Shown here: piece by piece, positions 1 through 7,860 of the stretch
Position numbering within the stretch: the first letter of the stretch is position 1
Layout of the letters: the number at the start of each line of letters is the position of its first letter
DNA from: an uncultured Rhizobiaceae group bacterium
GTDB taxonomy: Bacteria; Pseudomonadota; Alphaproteobacteria; Rhizobiales; Rhizobiaceae
Direction of reading: 5' to 3'
NCBI GenBank assembly: GCA_937951455.1
Contig: CALFBU010000221.1
Coordinates: 1 to 10,140, forward strand
Length of the DNA: 10,140 bases
Notes under the pieces: model-generated
What the model was told of the DNA's origin: nothing
Database searches by the model: none
The model's input: only the letters and a program-made list of their open reading frames with translations
Translations under genes and position numbers: made by a program

Positions 1-969
1 GATATGGCCTCTCGCCGTGTTACCGGCTTTGAAGTGATTACCTTGGCTGAACTTGGCCGCCCACGAGTAGATGTAACGCTTCGCATTTCCGGCTTTTTCC
101 GTGATGCGTTTCCTGCGCAAATTGAGCTTTTTGACAAAGCAGTTCGGGCAATTGGTTCTTTGCAAGAAGAACCAAAGGAAAATCCGATTGCAAAGCGTAT
201 GGGGGATGAGCAGGCTAAGTTCCTTGATGAAGGGCTTTCGTTTGATGAAGCAACGCGAAAAGCAGGCTTCCGTATTTTTGGGTCCAAGCCCGGCGCATAT
301 GGTGCCGGCTTACAGGCGCTGATAGATGAAAAAGGTTGGGACAAACGCGATGACCTTGCCAATGCCTATATGGCTTGGGGCTCTTATGCATATGGGCAAA
401 AGGAAGAAGGGCAGGAAGATCGTGAAGGCTTCTCAAAACGTTTGGCTGGCGTAGAAGCTGTTATTCACAATCAGGATAATCGCGAACATGATTTGCTCGA
501 TTCGGATGATTACTATCAGTTCGAAGGCGGTATGACAGCTGCCGTAGAGCGGGCCTCTGGCGAGCGCCCCGCCATTTATCATAATGACCACTCACGACCT
601 GAAAAACCCGTTGTACGCGCGCTTGAAGAAGAAATCGCGCGTGTCGTTCGTGCGCGTGCCGCGAACCCCAAATGGATAGAAGGCGTGATGCGCCATGGCT
701 ACAAGGGTGCGTTTGAGATGGCGGCAACGCTTGACTATATGTTTGCCTTCTCTGCAACGACTGGTGCAGTGCGCAACCATCATTTTGAACTCTTGCACAA
801 TGCTTATCTGGTTGATGAAGATGTGCTTGCGTTTTTGAAAGAGAAAAACCCTGAAGCCTTGAAAGAAATGGCAGAGCGTTTTCTGGAGGCGGAAGAACGT
901 GGTCTATGGACACCGCGTTCCAATTCAGCCAAGTTTCAATTGGAAGAATTGGCGGGCAGAATTTCATGA
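1..969 (+). CDS. cobN: Cobaltochelatase large subunit CobN, C-terminal 322 residues (5' truncated by window edge)
   Basis: CobN is the large subunit of the ATP-dependent CobNST chelatase, which inserts Co(II) into hydrogenobyrinic acid a,c-diamide in the aerobic (late cobalt insertion) B12 pathway in the cytosol. The frame is open from base 1, so the gene continues upstream; full CobN proteins are about 1200-1300 residues. The recognisable CobN/magnesium-chelatase H segment GRPRVDVTLRISGFFRD lies near residues 19-35 of the visible part. It is followed by typical CobN C-terminal sequence, including HDLLDSDDYYQFEGG and the end segment WTPRSNSAKFQLEELAGRI. No frameshift or internal stop is seen. 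The stop codon TGA overlaps the ATG of the next gene (ATGA), which indicates translational coupling. CobN against the related BchH/ChlH: neighbouring cobO and cobH support CobN. Identity is confident; only the 5' part is missing. Confidence 0.95.
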   Translation, partial: DMASRRVTGFEVITLAELGRPRVDVTLRISGFFRDAFPAQIELFDKAVRAIGSLQEEPKENPIAKRMGDEQAKFLDEGLSFDEATRKAGFRIFGSKPGAYGAGLQALIDEKGWDKRDDLANAYMAWGSYAYGQKEEGQEDREGFSKRLAGVEAVIHNQDNREHDLLDSDDYYQFEGGMTAAVERASGERPAIYHNDHSRPEKPVVRALEEEIARVVRARAANPKWIEGVMRHGYKGAFEMAATLDYMFAFSATTGAVRNHHFELLHNAYLVDEDVLAFLKEKNPEALKEMAERFLEAEERGLWTPRSNSAKFQLEELAGRIS

Positions 970-1367
970 ATCAAATCATAGCTGATGGTGGATGTATGTG
1001 TGGCTCGGTTCGCTACTCTGTTAAGGGCGAGGTTTTATGGGCTGGGCATTGTCATTGTGAGAGTTGCCGACGTCAAACATCATCGCCGATGACCAGTTTC
1101 TTTTGTGTCTATGAGAAAAATATGATGTTTGTAGGTGATGCGCTTCAAACTTATTCGCCTTCCAAAGATGTTGAGCGTGGATTTTGTAAAAACTGCGGGA
1201 CGCTCATGTATTATATGCACGCTTCTCGTGCAGGAGAGATTGACCTTTACGCCGTTACGCTGGACAATCCTGAAAACTTCAAACCAGAGTCTCATTATCA
1301 TTGGGATGAAAAATTATCCTGGCTTCATGTGAATGATGGCCTGCCGAAAGAAAACCAAGAGGAATAA
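966..1367 (+). CDS. GFA / CENP-V family zinc-binding protein
   Basis: This 133-residue protein has the fold signature of the glutathione-dependent formaldehyde-activating enzyme (GFA, DUF636) family. The zinc-ligand cysteines are visible: GGCMCGSVRY (C10, C12), HCHCESCRR (C29, C31, C34) and FCKNCG (C74, C77). Family length is usually 120-190 residues, so it is complete. I start it at ATG 966, which overlaps the cobN stop by 4 nt and is followed at once by the conserved N-terminal G-G-C-x-C block. The in-frame ATG at 906 would add 20 residues of antiparallel-looking sequence inside cobN. The founding member acts on the glutathione-formaldehyde adduct, but most members have no proven substrate. 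A formaldehyde role here is not supported by any neighbour. Its embedding between cobN and cobO suggests co-expression with cobalamin synthesis. Family assignment is firm; function is unknown. Confidence 0.88.
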   Translation: MNQIIADGGCMCGSVRYSVKGEVLWAGHCHCESCRRQTSSPMTSFFCVYEKNMMFVGDALQTYSPSKDVERGFCKNCGTLMYYMHASRAGEIDLYAVTLDNPENFKPESHYHWDEKLSWLHVNDGLPKENQEE

Positions 1368-1368
1368 A

Positions 1369-2007
1369 ATGGCTGAAAAATCAGATCGCCTAAAGAATAT
1401 GACCGAAGAAGAATTAAACGCGCGTCATGCGGACAAGATGAAAAAGAAGAAGGCTGCGCGTGACAAAATTATTGCAACAAAGACTATCGAGAAAGGCCTC
1501 ACCATAGTTCACACTGGCAAGGGCAAGGGGAAATCCACTGCGGCTTTTGGCATGATTTTCCGTGCGCTTGGCAACGACATGCGCGTTGGCGTGGTTCAAT
1601 TTGTCAAAGGCAAATGGGGAACGGGTGAGCGTGTGATTTTGGAAAAACTCGGCGCACAAGTTGAAATGGCAACCATGGGCGAGGGCTTTACGTGGGAAAC
1701 ACAAGACCGCGCCAGAGATATTGAAGCAGCGGGCCAAGCTTGGGAAAAAGCCAAAGCCATGATTATGGACCCTGATATCCATATGGTTCTATGCGATGAA
1801 CTTAACATCGTATTGCGCTATGATTATCTGGACGTCAATGACATCATCGAAACGCTCAAGAATAAGCCTGAAATGAAACATGTCATCATTACCGGCCGTA
1901 ACGCCAAAGAAGAACTGATTGATTTTGCTGATCTGGTAACAGAAATGGAAATGGTAAAACATCCGTTTAGATCTGGCGTAAAGGCTCAGGTTGGGATTGA
2001 GTTTTAG
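1369..2007 (+). CDS. cobO: Cob(I)yrinic acid a,c-diamide adenosyltransferase CobO (CobA/BtuR type)
   Basis: CobO transfers the 5'-deoxyadenosyl group of ATP to the Co(I) corrinoid, forming the Co-C bond of adenosylcobyrinate diamide and salvaged corrinoids. The 212-residue protein matches the usual family length of about 200. It has a lysine-rich N-terminus (residues 20-35), then the P-loop HTGKGKGKST (G50-T57), followed by VGVVQFVKGKW, the Walker-B-like LCDELNIVLRYDYL, and the C-terminal HPFRSGVKAQVGIEF, all typical of CobA/CobO/BtuR. I chose ATG 1369, which follows an AAGAGGAA ribosome-binding site and sits 1 bp after the GFA stop. The in-frame ATG at 1333 lies inside the GFA gene and would add 12 atypical residues. 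The cobN-cobO adjacency is the classic arrangement, interrupted here only by the GFA gene. Very confident. Confidence 0.96.
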   Translation: MAEKSDRLKNMTEEELNARHADKMKKKKAARDKIIATKTIEKGLTIVHTGKGKGKSTAAFGMIFRALGNDMRVGVVQFVKGKWGTGERVILEKLGAQVEMATMGEGFTWETQDRARDIEAAGQAWEKAKAMIMDPDIHMVLCDELNIVLRYDYLDVNDIIETLKNKPEMKHVIITGRNAKEELIDFADLVTEMEMVKHPFRSGVKAQVGIEF

Positions 2008-2012
2008 GCGTT

Positions 2013-3272
2013 ATGTCCGAGGATTTCATCCATTCCGTAAATGCAGTTCACCAACGTCTAAGCGACGTGCTCGAACCTACCCCTTTGCAGCGTAATCAGT
2101 ATTTGTCTGATTTGTATAATGCCAACATTTGGTTGAAGCGGGAGGATTTGTCTCCGGTTCGCAGTTATAAAATTCGTGGTGCTTATTCGTTTATCACGCA
2201 GGCCTTGGATGGGGCGCCCGAGCAGAAGAATTTCATCTGTGCCTCTGCTGGCAATCACGCGCAAGGTTTTGCACATGCTTGTCGTAATTTTAAATGCAAG
2301 GGTGTTGTCTTCATGCCTCAGACTACGCCGCAGCAGAAGGTCATGAAGACGTCGGCATTTGGTGCGCCTTATATTGAAATTCGTCTCGTTGGGGATGGAT
2401 TTGATGCAGCCAACGCAGCTGCCAAACACTATTGCGAGGAAGTGGGCGGGCAGATGGTGCCTCCGTTTGACCATCCTCGTATCATGATGGGGCAGGCGAC
2501 AGTTGCCAAGGAAATCCTTGAACAGTTTCCTGATGATGAAACGCTTGACCATATTATCATGCCGGTAGGTGGAGGAGGTCTGTCTTCCGGGATGACCAAG
2601 TATTTGCAAGGCATGAATGTAAAGTGTGATTTTACATTTGTGGAGCCTGACCTTGCTCCCAGCTTGAAAACATCGCTTGAGAAAAGTGATCGCATCACGC
2701 TTGGCCAAGTTGATAATTTTGTGGATGGGGCTGCGGTTGCGCAAATTGGTGAGCATAATTTTGAGCAATTAAAGCAGTTCAAGGTTGAGCAGGTTCATTT
2801 AATCCCTACCGACCGTGTGTGTGCCACCATGTCTGAACTTCTAAATGTAGAAGGCATTGTGCTTGAACCAGCAGGTGCACTGGCTATTGATGCGCTTAAA
2901 GATTTTGACAGGGAAGCGTTGCGTCAGAAAAACATCATCTGCATTGCGTCAGGGGGCAATTTTGATTTTGAGCGATTGCCTGAGGTGAAAGAGAGGGCGT
3001 TAAAGTTCTCTGGTCTCAAGAAATATTATATCCTGCAATTCCCTCAACGCCCTGGTGCGCTCAAAGAGTTTCTTATGACGCTTGGGCCAGAAGATGATAT
3101 TGCGCGTTTTGAATATCTGAAAAAATCTGCCCGTAATTTTGGGTCTGTTTTGATCGGTCTTGAAACCTCAAAGCCAGATAATTTTAATGTTTTAACCTCA
3201 AAAATGGACAAGATGGGCATGCGCTGGCAAGATATTACGGATAATGAAATTCTCGCCAATCTGGTTGTTTGA
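2013..3272 (+). CDS. ilvA: Threonine ammonia-lyase (threonine dehydratase), PLP-dependent, with C-terminal ACT-like domain
   Basis: IlvA deaminates L-threonine to 2-oxobutanoate, the first committed step to isoleucine, in the cytosol. The 419-residue protein fits the short, single-ACT-like type found in Bacillus subtilis (about 420) and not the two-ACT E. coli type (about 514). The PLP-binding lysine is K53 in SPVRSYKIRGAY. The asparagine-containing loop ASAGNHAQGFA follows, and the phosphate-binding glycine loop PVGGGGLSSG has G186-G189. The C-terminal 85 or so residues (from KKYYILQFPQRPGAL onward) form the regulatory ACT-like domain with the characteristic R-P-G-A-L. It starts 5 bp after cobO and ends just before a terminator, so it is the last gene of this operon. 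Its product has no step in B12 synthesis, so the linkage is probably organisational. Serine dehydratase is an alternative; the ACT-like tail favours biosynthetic IlvA. Confidence 0.93.
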   Translation: MSEDFIHSVNAVHQRLSDVLEPTPLQRNQYLSDLYNANIWLKREDLSPVRSYKIRGAYSFITQALDGAPEQKNFICASAGNHAQGFAHACRNFKCKGVVFMPQTTPQQKVMKTSAFGAPYIEIRLVGDGFDAANAAAKHYCEEVGGQMVPPFDHPRIMMGQATVAKEILEQFPDDETLDHIIMPVGGGGLSSGMTKYLQGMNVKCDFTFVEPDLAPSLKTSLEKSDRITLGQVDNFVDGAAVAQIGEHNFEQLKQFKVEQVHLIPTDRVCATMSELLNVEGIVLEPAGALAIDALKDFDREALRQKNIICIASGGNFDFERLPEVKERALKFSGLKKYYILQFPQRPGALKEFLMTLGPEDDIARFEYLKKSARNFGSVLIGLETSKPDNFNVLTSKMDKMGMRWQDITDNEILANLVV

Positions 3273-3285
3273 GAAGCACATACAA

Positions 3286-3313
3286 AAAAGCCAAGGACGA
3301 GACCTTGGCTTTT
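3286..3313. terminator. Bidirectional rho-independent terminator between ilvA and the kinase gene
   Basis: A perfect 11-bp stem AAAAGCCAAGG / CCTTGGCTTTT encloses a 6-nt loop (ACGAGA). It lies 13 bp after the ilvA stop and 21 bp before the stop of the convergent kinase gene. On the + strand the stem ends in four T. On the - strand the A-run gives six T after the stem. Its place between convergent genes and the T-runs on both sides indicate that it ends transcription from both directions. Confidence 0.9.
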
Positions 3314-3334
3314 ATAGTCATTACCAGGTTGGCT

Positions 3335-6300
3335 TTAACCAGTGATTGCATTTCCCAAATTGATTTTCAGCCATTGTTCTATTTTCAGGCTTAATTTGTT
3401 CGGCGAAACGGGCTTGGATAAATAGTCATCCATACCAGCGTCGATACAGGACTCCATATCACCTTTAAGAGCGTGTGCTGTCACACCAACAATCGGCGTA
3501 CGCTCTAGATTCTTTTCACGCTCATATTTGCGAATGGCGCTCGTTGCTTCCTTGCCATTCATTTCAGGCATGGATACATCCATAAGAATAAGCCTTGGCT
3601 TTTGTGCCTTGTAAGCTGCAAGGGCAAGGCGACCATTATCGACAATCTCGAAGTTGAGATTTGTTTCCTCAAGAATTTGACGGAATACGATTTGATTAAC
3701 TTCATTATCTTCTGCAACCAGAATATCCAAGCCTTCGCTGGCTTTTTTGACCACTTGAGCGGTCTGTTCTTTAGGCAGCTCGATGTTGATTGTTTCGGCT
3801 GTTGGTTTGGCTGTCAGATTACTGATGCTACGTGTTTTAACATCTGCCCGCTTGTTCGCTATGACTTGCAGGATTGTTTCCAGCAGCATTGAGGAGCGTG
3901 TTGGCTTTGTCAGGTTTGCTTCTGCACCCAACTGAGAAAGACGTTGGTTGGTTTGCGAACTATCTACCGAAGTCAACATTACGACTGGGATGTCTTTTAG
4001 AGCATCGTCCTTGCGCATGGTCTCTAAGACTTCCGCACCGCTCATTTCTGGCATTTGATAATCCAAAATCACGAGATCAAGTGACATGCCATTTGCAATA
4101 GCGTTACGCATAACTTCCAAACCTTGCGCGCCAGTGCTGGTAGAAGCGCCATCAAAGTTCCACGCTGCCATCTGTTCAGCAAGGATAGAACGGTTTACTG
4201 CGTTATCATCAATTACAAGTACACGGGCACCTGTCATATCTCCAGGAATAGCCTGCTTGATGTCTTCGTCGGGGTAAACTGGTAGGTCAGTTGTAAACCA
4301 GAATGTGGATCCTTTACCAACTTCACTTTCGACACCAATGTCACCGCCCATCAGTTTTACCAAGGATGAAGAGATCGAAAGACCAAGGCCTGTTCCCTCA
4401 TGTTTGCGTGTGGCTGATGTGTCAACCTGACTGAATTTCTGGAAAACCTGAGCGCATTTTTCTTCAGGAATGCCAATGCCAGTATCTTCGATTGAGAATT
4501 TAAGCCCTGCAACAGCTTCATCGTCATTTTTACTAACTTCGCCTTCAATATTTACAAAGACATGTCCTTTTTCTGTAAACTTGACTGCATTACCCAGAAG
4601 GTTCGTAATAATCTGTCTGATCCGTCCAACATCACCAACCATTGTTTTAGGCAGAGCAGGGTCAACACGAACAATAAGCTCGAGGTCTTTTTCTGCAACC
4701 TTTGAGGATACAAGTGTTGCCACATCTTCAATTGCTTCTCTTAAGTTGAATGGTGCCGGGTCAAGTTCCATTTGACCGGCGTCAATCTTGGAGAAGTCAA
4801 GAATGTCATTGATAATGGTGAGTAGAGACGCGCCTGATTTAACGATCACATCGGTAAACATCTTTTGTTTTGCATCAAGTTCTGTAGAAGCCAGAAGTTC
4901 CGCCATGCCCATCACACCGTTCATCGGTGTTCTGATTTCATGAGACATATTGGCTAAAAATTCTGATTTTGCTCTTTCAGCCGATTCAGCCATTTGCATT
5001 GTTTCTTTTAATTCAGCTTCATGTTTTTTTACTTCAGTGATGTCGCTGTATGTAACTACGAGATCGTCATTATCTGAAATAACTGCATCAACCTTTAGAG
5101 TTTTCCCGTTCTTCATAACGCGTTCAAGAGAATATGAATTTAATTCAGAAAAATTACGCTTAATTTCATTTTTATATTCAACCAGGGACTGATTATTAGC
5201 AAAAACACCTTTCTCAATCTGTACATTAAGTACTTCGTCGGTTGTCATGCCTTTACGAATTTCATCTTCGTCAGCACCAACCAATTCCAAGAATTTTGGG
5301 TTATAGTACTGTAATACATTATTGTTGAAGAAAAGAAGTCCTTGTAACATTGCATTTGCAGATGCAGCCTGGATTTCTGAAGCCTTTTCAGCTTCTTCTT
5401 TTGCTTCTTTCAGTTCCAATTCACGTTCTTTGGAATTGGTTACATCCGTGAATGTAAGAACCAAACTGTTGTCTTGTTTGCTAGGAACACCATCTACACG
5501 AATTGTTCTGCCGCTTTTTGTATACCGTTCCAATTGATAAGGAATGCCAATCGAGACAATATTCATATGCTGGTTAGCAAACTCCTGACCCTCTTCTTGT
5601 GTTCCAAAATGTCCATCGGCAACTTGGGCTGCAAGAAAACCTTCAAAAGTCTGTTCTTCAAACAAGATATCTTCAGATAGTTCGAGAGTATCCAATGCTT
5701 GCTGATTGAAAAAGACAACTTTCTCTTTTTCAAACATGATGATGCCTTGGGCAAGTGCGCTGGCTATTTTGTTTTGCCTTAAGTACGTCGTTTCATGCTC
5801 GGAGCGTTCAAACTCAAGTTCTTCTTCACGTTTTTTTATGTCTGTGATATCAGTATAGGTTAGGATTATATCGCCCTCACCCCTTGGTACAACGTCAACC
5901 TTGAGATGGGTATTATAATGCGTTTTGCGTTCAACTGTATGAACTTTGCCACTTAACATCATATCGATGTTACGTTGCACAAGTTCATCATTGTTGTCGT
6001 AGTGCCCTTTGTTTTTTAAGGCATCAATGAATTCTTCGAAAGTAAAGCCTAATTGAACGTCATCAGATGATACGTTTAATAAGTCCAGAAGTCTTGCATT
6101 GTAAAATTGCAAAGAATGGTTCTCAAAAACTGCAATGCCCTGAACCATATTTTCTGTTGTATCTTCGAAAAGACGTGATGCTTTTGCTAGCTCTTCTTCA
6201 CGATGCTTTAGCTCGGTGACATTTGTCCTAAGACCAACCAGATCTCCTGAAGAGCTTCTCTTGTCGCGTTGGCGAATCCACTGCCCATCATGGGTCTGGA

Positions 6301-7138
6301 ATGTTTTTTCTATGCCTTCTTCGGTCTTTCTCTGTTCTACAAGTTTTTGAACAAATTCATCTTCCTTGCCTTCGATATCAGGCACAATTCCTGAGTGCGC
6401 CACCTTGTAGGTTAAGGCTTCGTAGGTTTCACCGGCCTTTATTTGATCTCCAATAACACCAAATTGCTTTCTAAATGCGCTGTTGCAAGTGACAAGTTTG
6501 TCATCCTTGTCATAGAGAACAAATCCGTCATCCAAAACTTCAAGAGCATCGTAAATTTGGCTATGGTCGGTTTCATATTCACCTTGGTTGATTGATTTGG
6601 TCTGGTCCCCGCGTTGTAGCTCTTCTTCGCTTTCTGCTTCTTTTGTGATGTAGACGTAGCTGTGAACACATGTTTCATCTGAAACTTGGCGGATAGTATA
6701 TTTCAGGCTTTTGCCATCGGCCATCTTCAGTGTTTGCGGTGCTTGTTTAGCGAGGTGTACTATTTTGTGAGCGGCTTCAAGAAATGTATCTTGATCAATG
6801 TCTTGTTCAGTCAGCATTTCAAAACATTTAGCTTCATACATCCATTCTAATGCGGCGTCGAAGCCAGATGCGCTATTCTGAATTTTCTCAGAAAGGGTGA
6901 AAAGTTTTAAAAATTGATCGTTACAGCCAATTATTTCGTCAAGGTTTTTTGTTACTAAAATTGCATTTTCAGAAGAATTCAGGATTTCTCTGATTAAATC
7001 GGTATCATTTTTTGGATCAGATTGGCGGTCTGCAAGGGTTTCGTGCAATCTTGCATAGTCGTTCAATAGTATTTCTATTGCTTTCTCATTATTGGCTAAA
7101 GCCTTGATGTCGATGTTGAATTTGTTTTCATTACCCAT
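3335..7138 (-). CDS. Soluble multi-PAS hybrid histidine kinase with two receiver domains
   Basis: A 1267-residue cytosolic sensor kinase: no signal peptide or hydrophobic segment is visible. Domain order, approximate: PAS1 50-165; PAS2 195-310; PAS3 322-432; PAS4 455-567; PAS5 590-702, the later ones each ending in a T-[YF]-[ST]-D-[IV]-T-like motif followed by a short Glu/Lys-rich linker; HisKA with phospho-accepting H733 in SHEIRTPMNG; HATPase with N-box NLLGNAVKF, DTGIGIPEE and GTGLGL; REC1 about 970-1085 with D1026 in LDYQMPEMSG; REC2 about 1140-1255 with D1187 in MDVSMPEMNG. Both receivers keep the acidic pair, the Thr and the Lys-Pro. PAS2-5 resemble each other and the alphaproteobacterial PAS_7 type (QGI..F......YN). 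There is no HPt or DNA-binding output, so phosphate must pass to separate proteins. The ATG has AGGGG 11 nt upstream. Signal and target are unknown. Confidence 0.93.
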   Translation of the reverse strand: MGNENKFNIDIKALANNEKAIEILLNDYARLHETLADRQSDPKNDTDLIREILNSSENAILVTKNLDEIIGCNDQFLKLFTLSEKIQNSASGFDAALEWMYEAKCFEMLTEQDIDQDTFLEAAHKIVHLAKQAPQTLKMADGKSLKYTIRQVSDETCVHSYVYITKEAESEEELQRGDQTKSINQGEYETDHSQIYDALEVLDDGFVLYDKDDKLVTCNSAFRKQFGVIGDQIKAGETYEALTYKVAHSGIVPDIEGKEDEFVQKLVEQRKTEEGIEKTFQTHDGQWIRQRDKRSSSGDLVGLRTNVTELKHREEELAKASRLFEDTTENMVQGIAVFENHSLQFYNARLLDLLNVSSDDVQLGFTFEEFIDALKNKGHYDNNDELVQRNIDMMLSGKVHTVERKTHYNTHLKVDVVPRGEGDIILTYTDITDIKKREEELEFERSEHETTYLRQNKIASALAQGIIMFEKEKVVFFNQQALDTLELSEDILFEEQTFEGFLAAQVADGHFGTQEEGQEFANQHMNIVSIGIPYQLERYTKSGRTIRVDGVPSKQDNSLVLTFTDVTNSKERELELKEAKEEAEKASEIQAASANAMLQGLLFFNNNVLQYYNPKFLELVGADEDEIRKGMTTDEVLNVQIEKGVFANNQSLVEYKNEIKRNFSELNSYSLERVMKNGKTLKVDAVISDNDDLVVTYSDITEVKKHEAELKETMQMAESAERAKSEFLANMSHEIRTPMNGVMGMAELLASTELDAKQKMFTDVIVKSGASLLTIINDILDFSKIDAGQMELDPAPFNLREAIEDVATLVSSKVAEKDLELIVRVDPALPKTMVGDVGRIRQIITNLLGNAVKFTEKGHVFVNIEGEVSKNDDEAVAGLKFSIEDTGIGIPEEKCAQVFQKFSQVDTSATRKHEGTGLGLSISSSLVKLMGGDIGVESEVGKGSTFWFTTDLPVYPDEDIKQAIPGDMTGARVLVIDDNAVNRSILAEQMAAWNFDGASTSTGAQGLEVMRNAIANGMSLDLVILDYQMPEMSGAEVLETMRKDDALKDIPVVMLTSVDSSQTNQRLSQLGAEANLTKPTRSSMLLETILQVIANKRADVKTRSISNLTAKPTAETINIELPKEQTAQVVKKASEGLDILVAEDNEVNQIVFRQILEETNLNFEIVDNGRLALAAYKAQKPRLILMDVSMPEMNGKEATSAIRKYEREKNLERTPIVGVTAHALKGDMESCIDAGMDDYLSKPVSPNKLSLKIEQWLKINLGNAITG

Positions 7139-7261
7139 TTTAAAAAGAGCCCCTAATCAAAATTGCCCAGACATAAAAAACACTACTCAACTAGTAATAA
7201 TCTGGTATTGATAACAAATGGTTTATATTGGGGGAGCCGCTACAAATAAGCGGAGTGCATT
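7139..7261. promoter_or_regulatory. Divergent intergenic region between the kinase and the TerB-like gene
   Basis: These 123 bp must carry the start signals for both divergent genes. I see a TATATT at 7224-7229 that could serve as a -10 for the TerB-like gene, but no convincing -35 at the right spacing. A TTGATA at 7208-7213 is only 10 bp away, which is too close. A short inverted repeat, CCGCT (7237-7241) / AGCGG (7249-7253), overlaps the GGAG ribosome-binding site (7252-7255) of the TerB-like gene. No clear promoter for the kinase was found on the - strand. Confidence 0.4.
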
Positions 7262-7690
7262 ATGAATGTGATTGATAAGATTAAGAACTGGGTTGATACG
7301 GATAAATCCGTTCGTAAGGTAGCAGAAGATTTGCAGCTCACCAGTGAATTGATTTTGCTAGTGCGAATGATGTTTGCAGACGGTTCCTTGAAACCTGAAG
7401 AGCTGGAAAACTTCAAACGCATTTGTAAGATTGCCTTTGATATCCCAGAAGAGGATGTTCCAAAAGTGGTCGAATATCTTCAAGATTTTGGTTACGAAAC
7501 AAGTATTGATGATGCTGTTGCCATGTTTGAAGGCATGGAATGGGAGCGCAAGAAGACGCTTCTTATACACATGCTGTCAATTGCCAAGTCTGATAACGAA
7601 GTGCACGCCGAAGAAGCTGAGCTCATTCGAAAAACATCAGCACTTCTTGGTTTAACCGCAGAAGAAATTGCCAAGTTACGCGAAGAATAA
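7262..7690 (+). CDS. TerB-like (tellurite resistance B / COG4103-type) acidic helical protein
   Basis: A 142-residue, all-helical, acidic cytosolic protein of the TerB superfamily. Two repeated helix-loop segments with conserved acidic residues are visible: MMFADGSLKPEELENF (D40, E46, E47) and IAKSDNEVHAEEAELIR (D111, E117, E118). In TerB structures the equivalent acidic residues form a metal-binding site. The start at ATG 7262 is preceded by GGAG at 6 nt spacing and leaves an N-terminal amphipathic helix, typical of the stand-alone family. It stands alone: no terA/C/D/E genes are near, so a real tellurite role is unlikely. It diverges from the kinase gene and precedes the cobalamin genes by 247 bp. 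Its function is unknown; stand-alone members are widely distributed in proteobacteria without an assigned role. Family assignment is good. Confidence 0.82.
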   Translation: MNVIDKIKNWVDTDKSVRKVAEDLQLTSELILLVRMMFADGSLKPEELENFKRICKIAFDIPEEDVPKVVEYLQDFGYETSIDDAVAMFEGMEWERKKTLLIHMLSIAKSDNEVHAEEAELIRKTSALLGLTAEEIAKLREE

Positions 7691-7737
7691 AAGCTTTCCA
7701 TTTGTCGCAATTTGTGTTGAACGAGACGGTAAAACGT

Positions 7738-7766
7738 TTGACCCAATTGTTTGTAGGTCTTATGGT
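7738..7766 (+). promoter_or_regulatory. Candidate sigma-70-type promoter
   Basis: TTGACC (7738-7743) and TATGGT (7761-7766) are separated by 17 bp. They match the -35 consensus at five of six positions and the -10 consensus at four of six. A start here would give an untranslated leader of roughly 165 nt before the small His protein gene, containing the inverted repeat and the AATAGGGAA element. A second candidate starts with TTGACC at 7818 but has a poorer -10. This is inferred from consensus only. Confidence 0.3.
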
Positions 7767-7860
7767 CTCTTAAATAGATGATGCCTGAATTATAGGCTGA
7801 GAAAGATGCTGGTGCAGTTGACCCAAATAGGGAACTAAAACAGTAATCATCACGATTGAT

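Noticed and set aside
906..965. Upstream in-frame start giving the GFA protein 20 more residues
   Set aside because: These bases lie inside cobN; ATG 966 overlaps the cobN stop and leads straight into the conserved GG-C-x-C motif.
1333..1368. Upstream start for CobO
   Set aside because: It lies inside the GFA gene, and ATG 1369 has a good AAGAGGAA ribosome-binding site and normal family N-terminus.
2058..2768. Long antisense open frame of 236 codons opposite ilvA
   Set aside because: It is a shadow of the ilvA codon pattern with no recognisable motif; ilvA is unambiguous on the + strand.
3335..7138. Blue-light (LOV) sensing or transmembrane sensing by the kinase
   Set aside because: No LOV NCRFLQ-type cysteine motif and no hydrophobic membrane segment are visible.
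7262..7690. Tellurite resistance function
   Set aside because: The fold is TerB-like, but no terA, terC, terD, terE or terZ gene is near, so resistance cannot be claimed.
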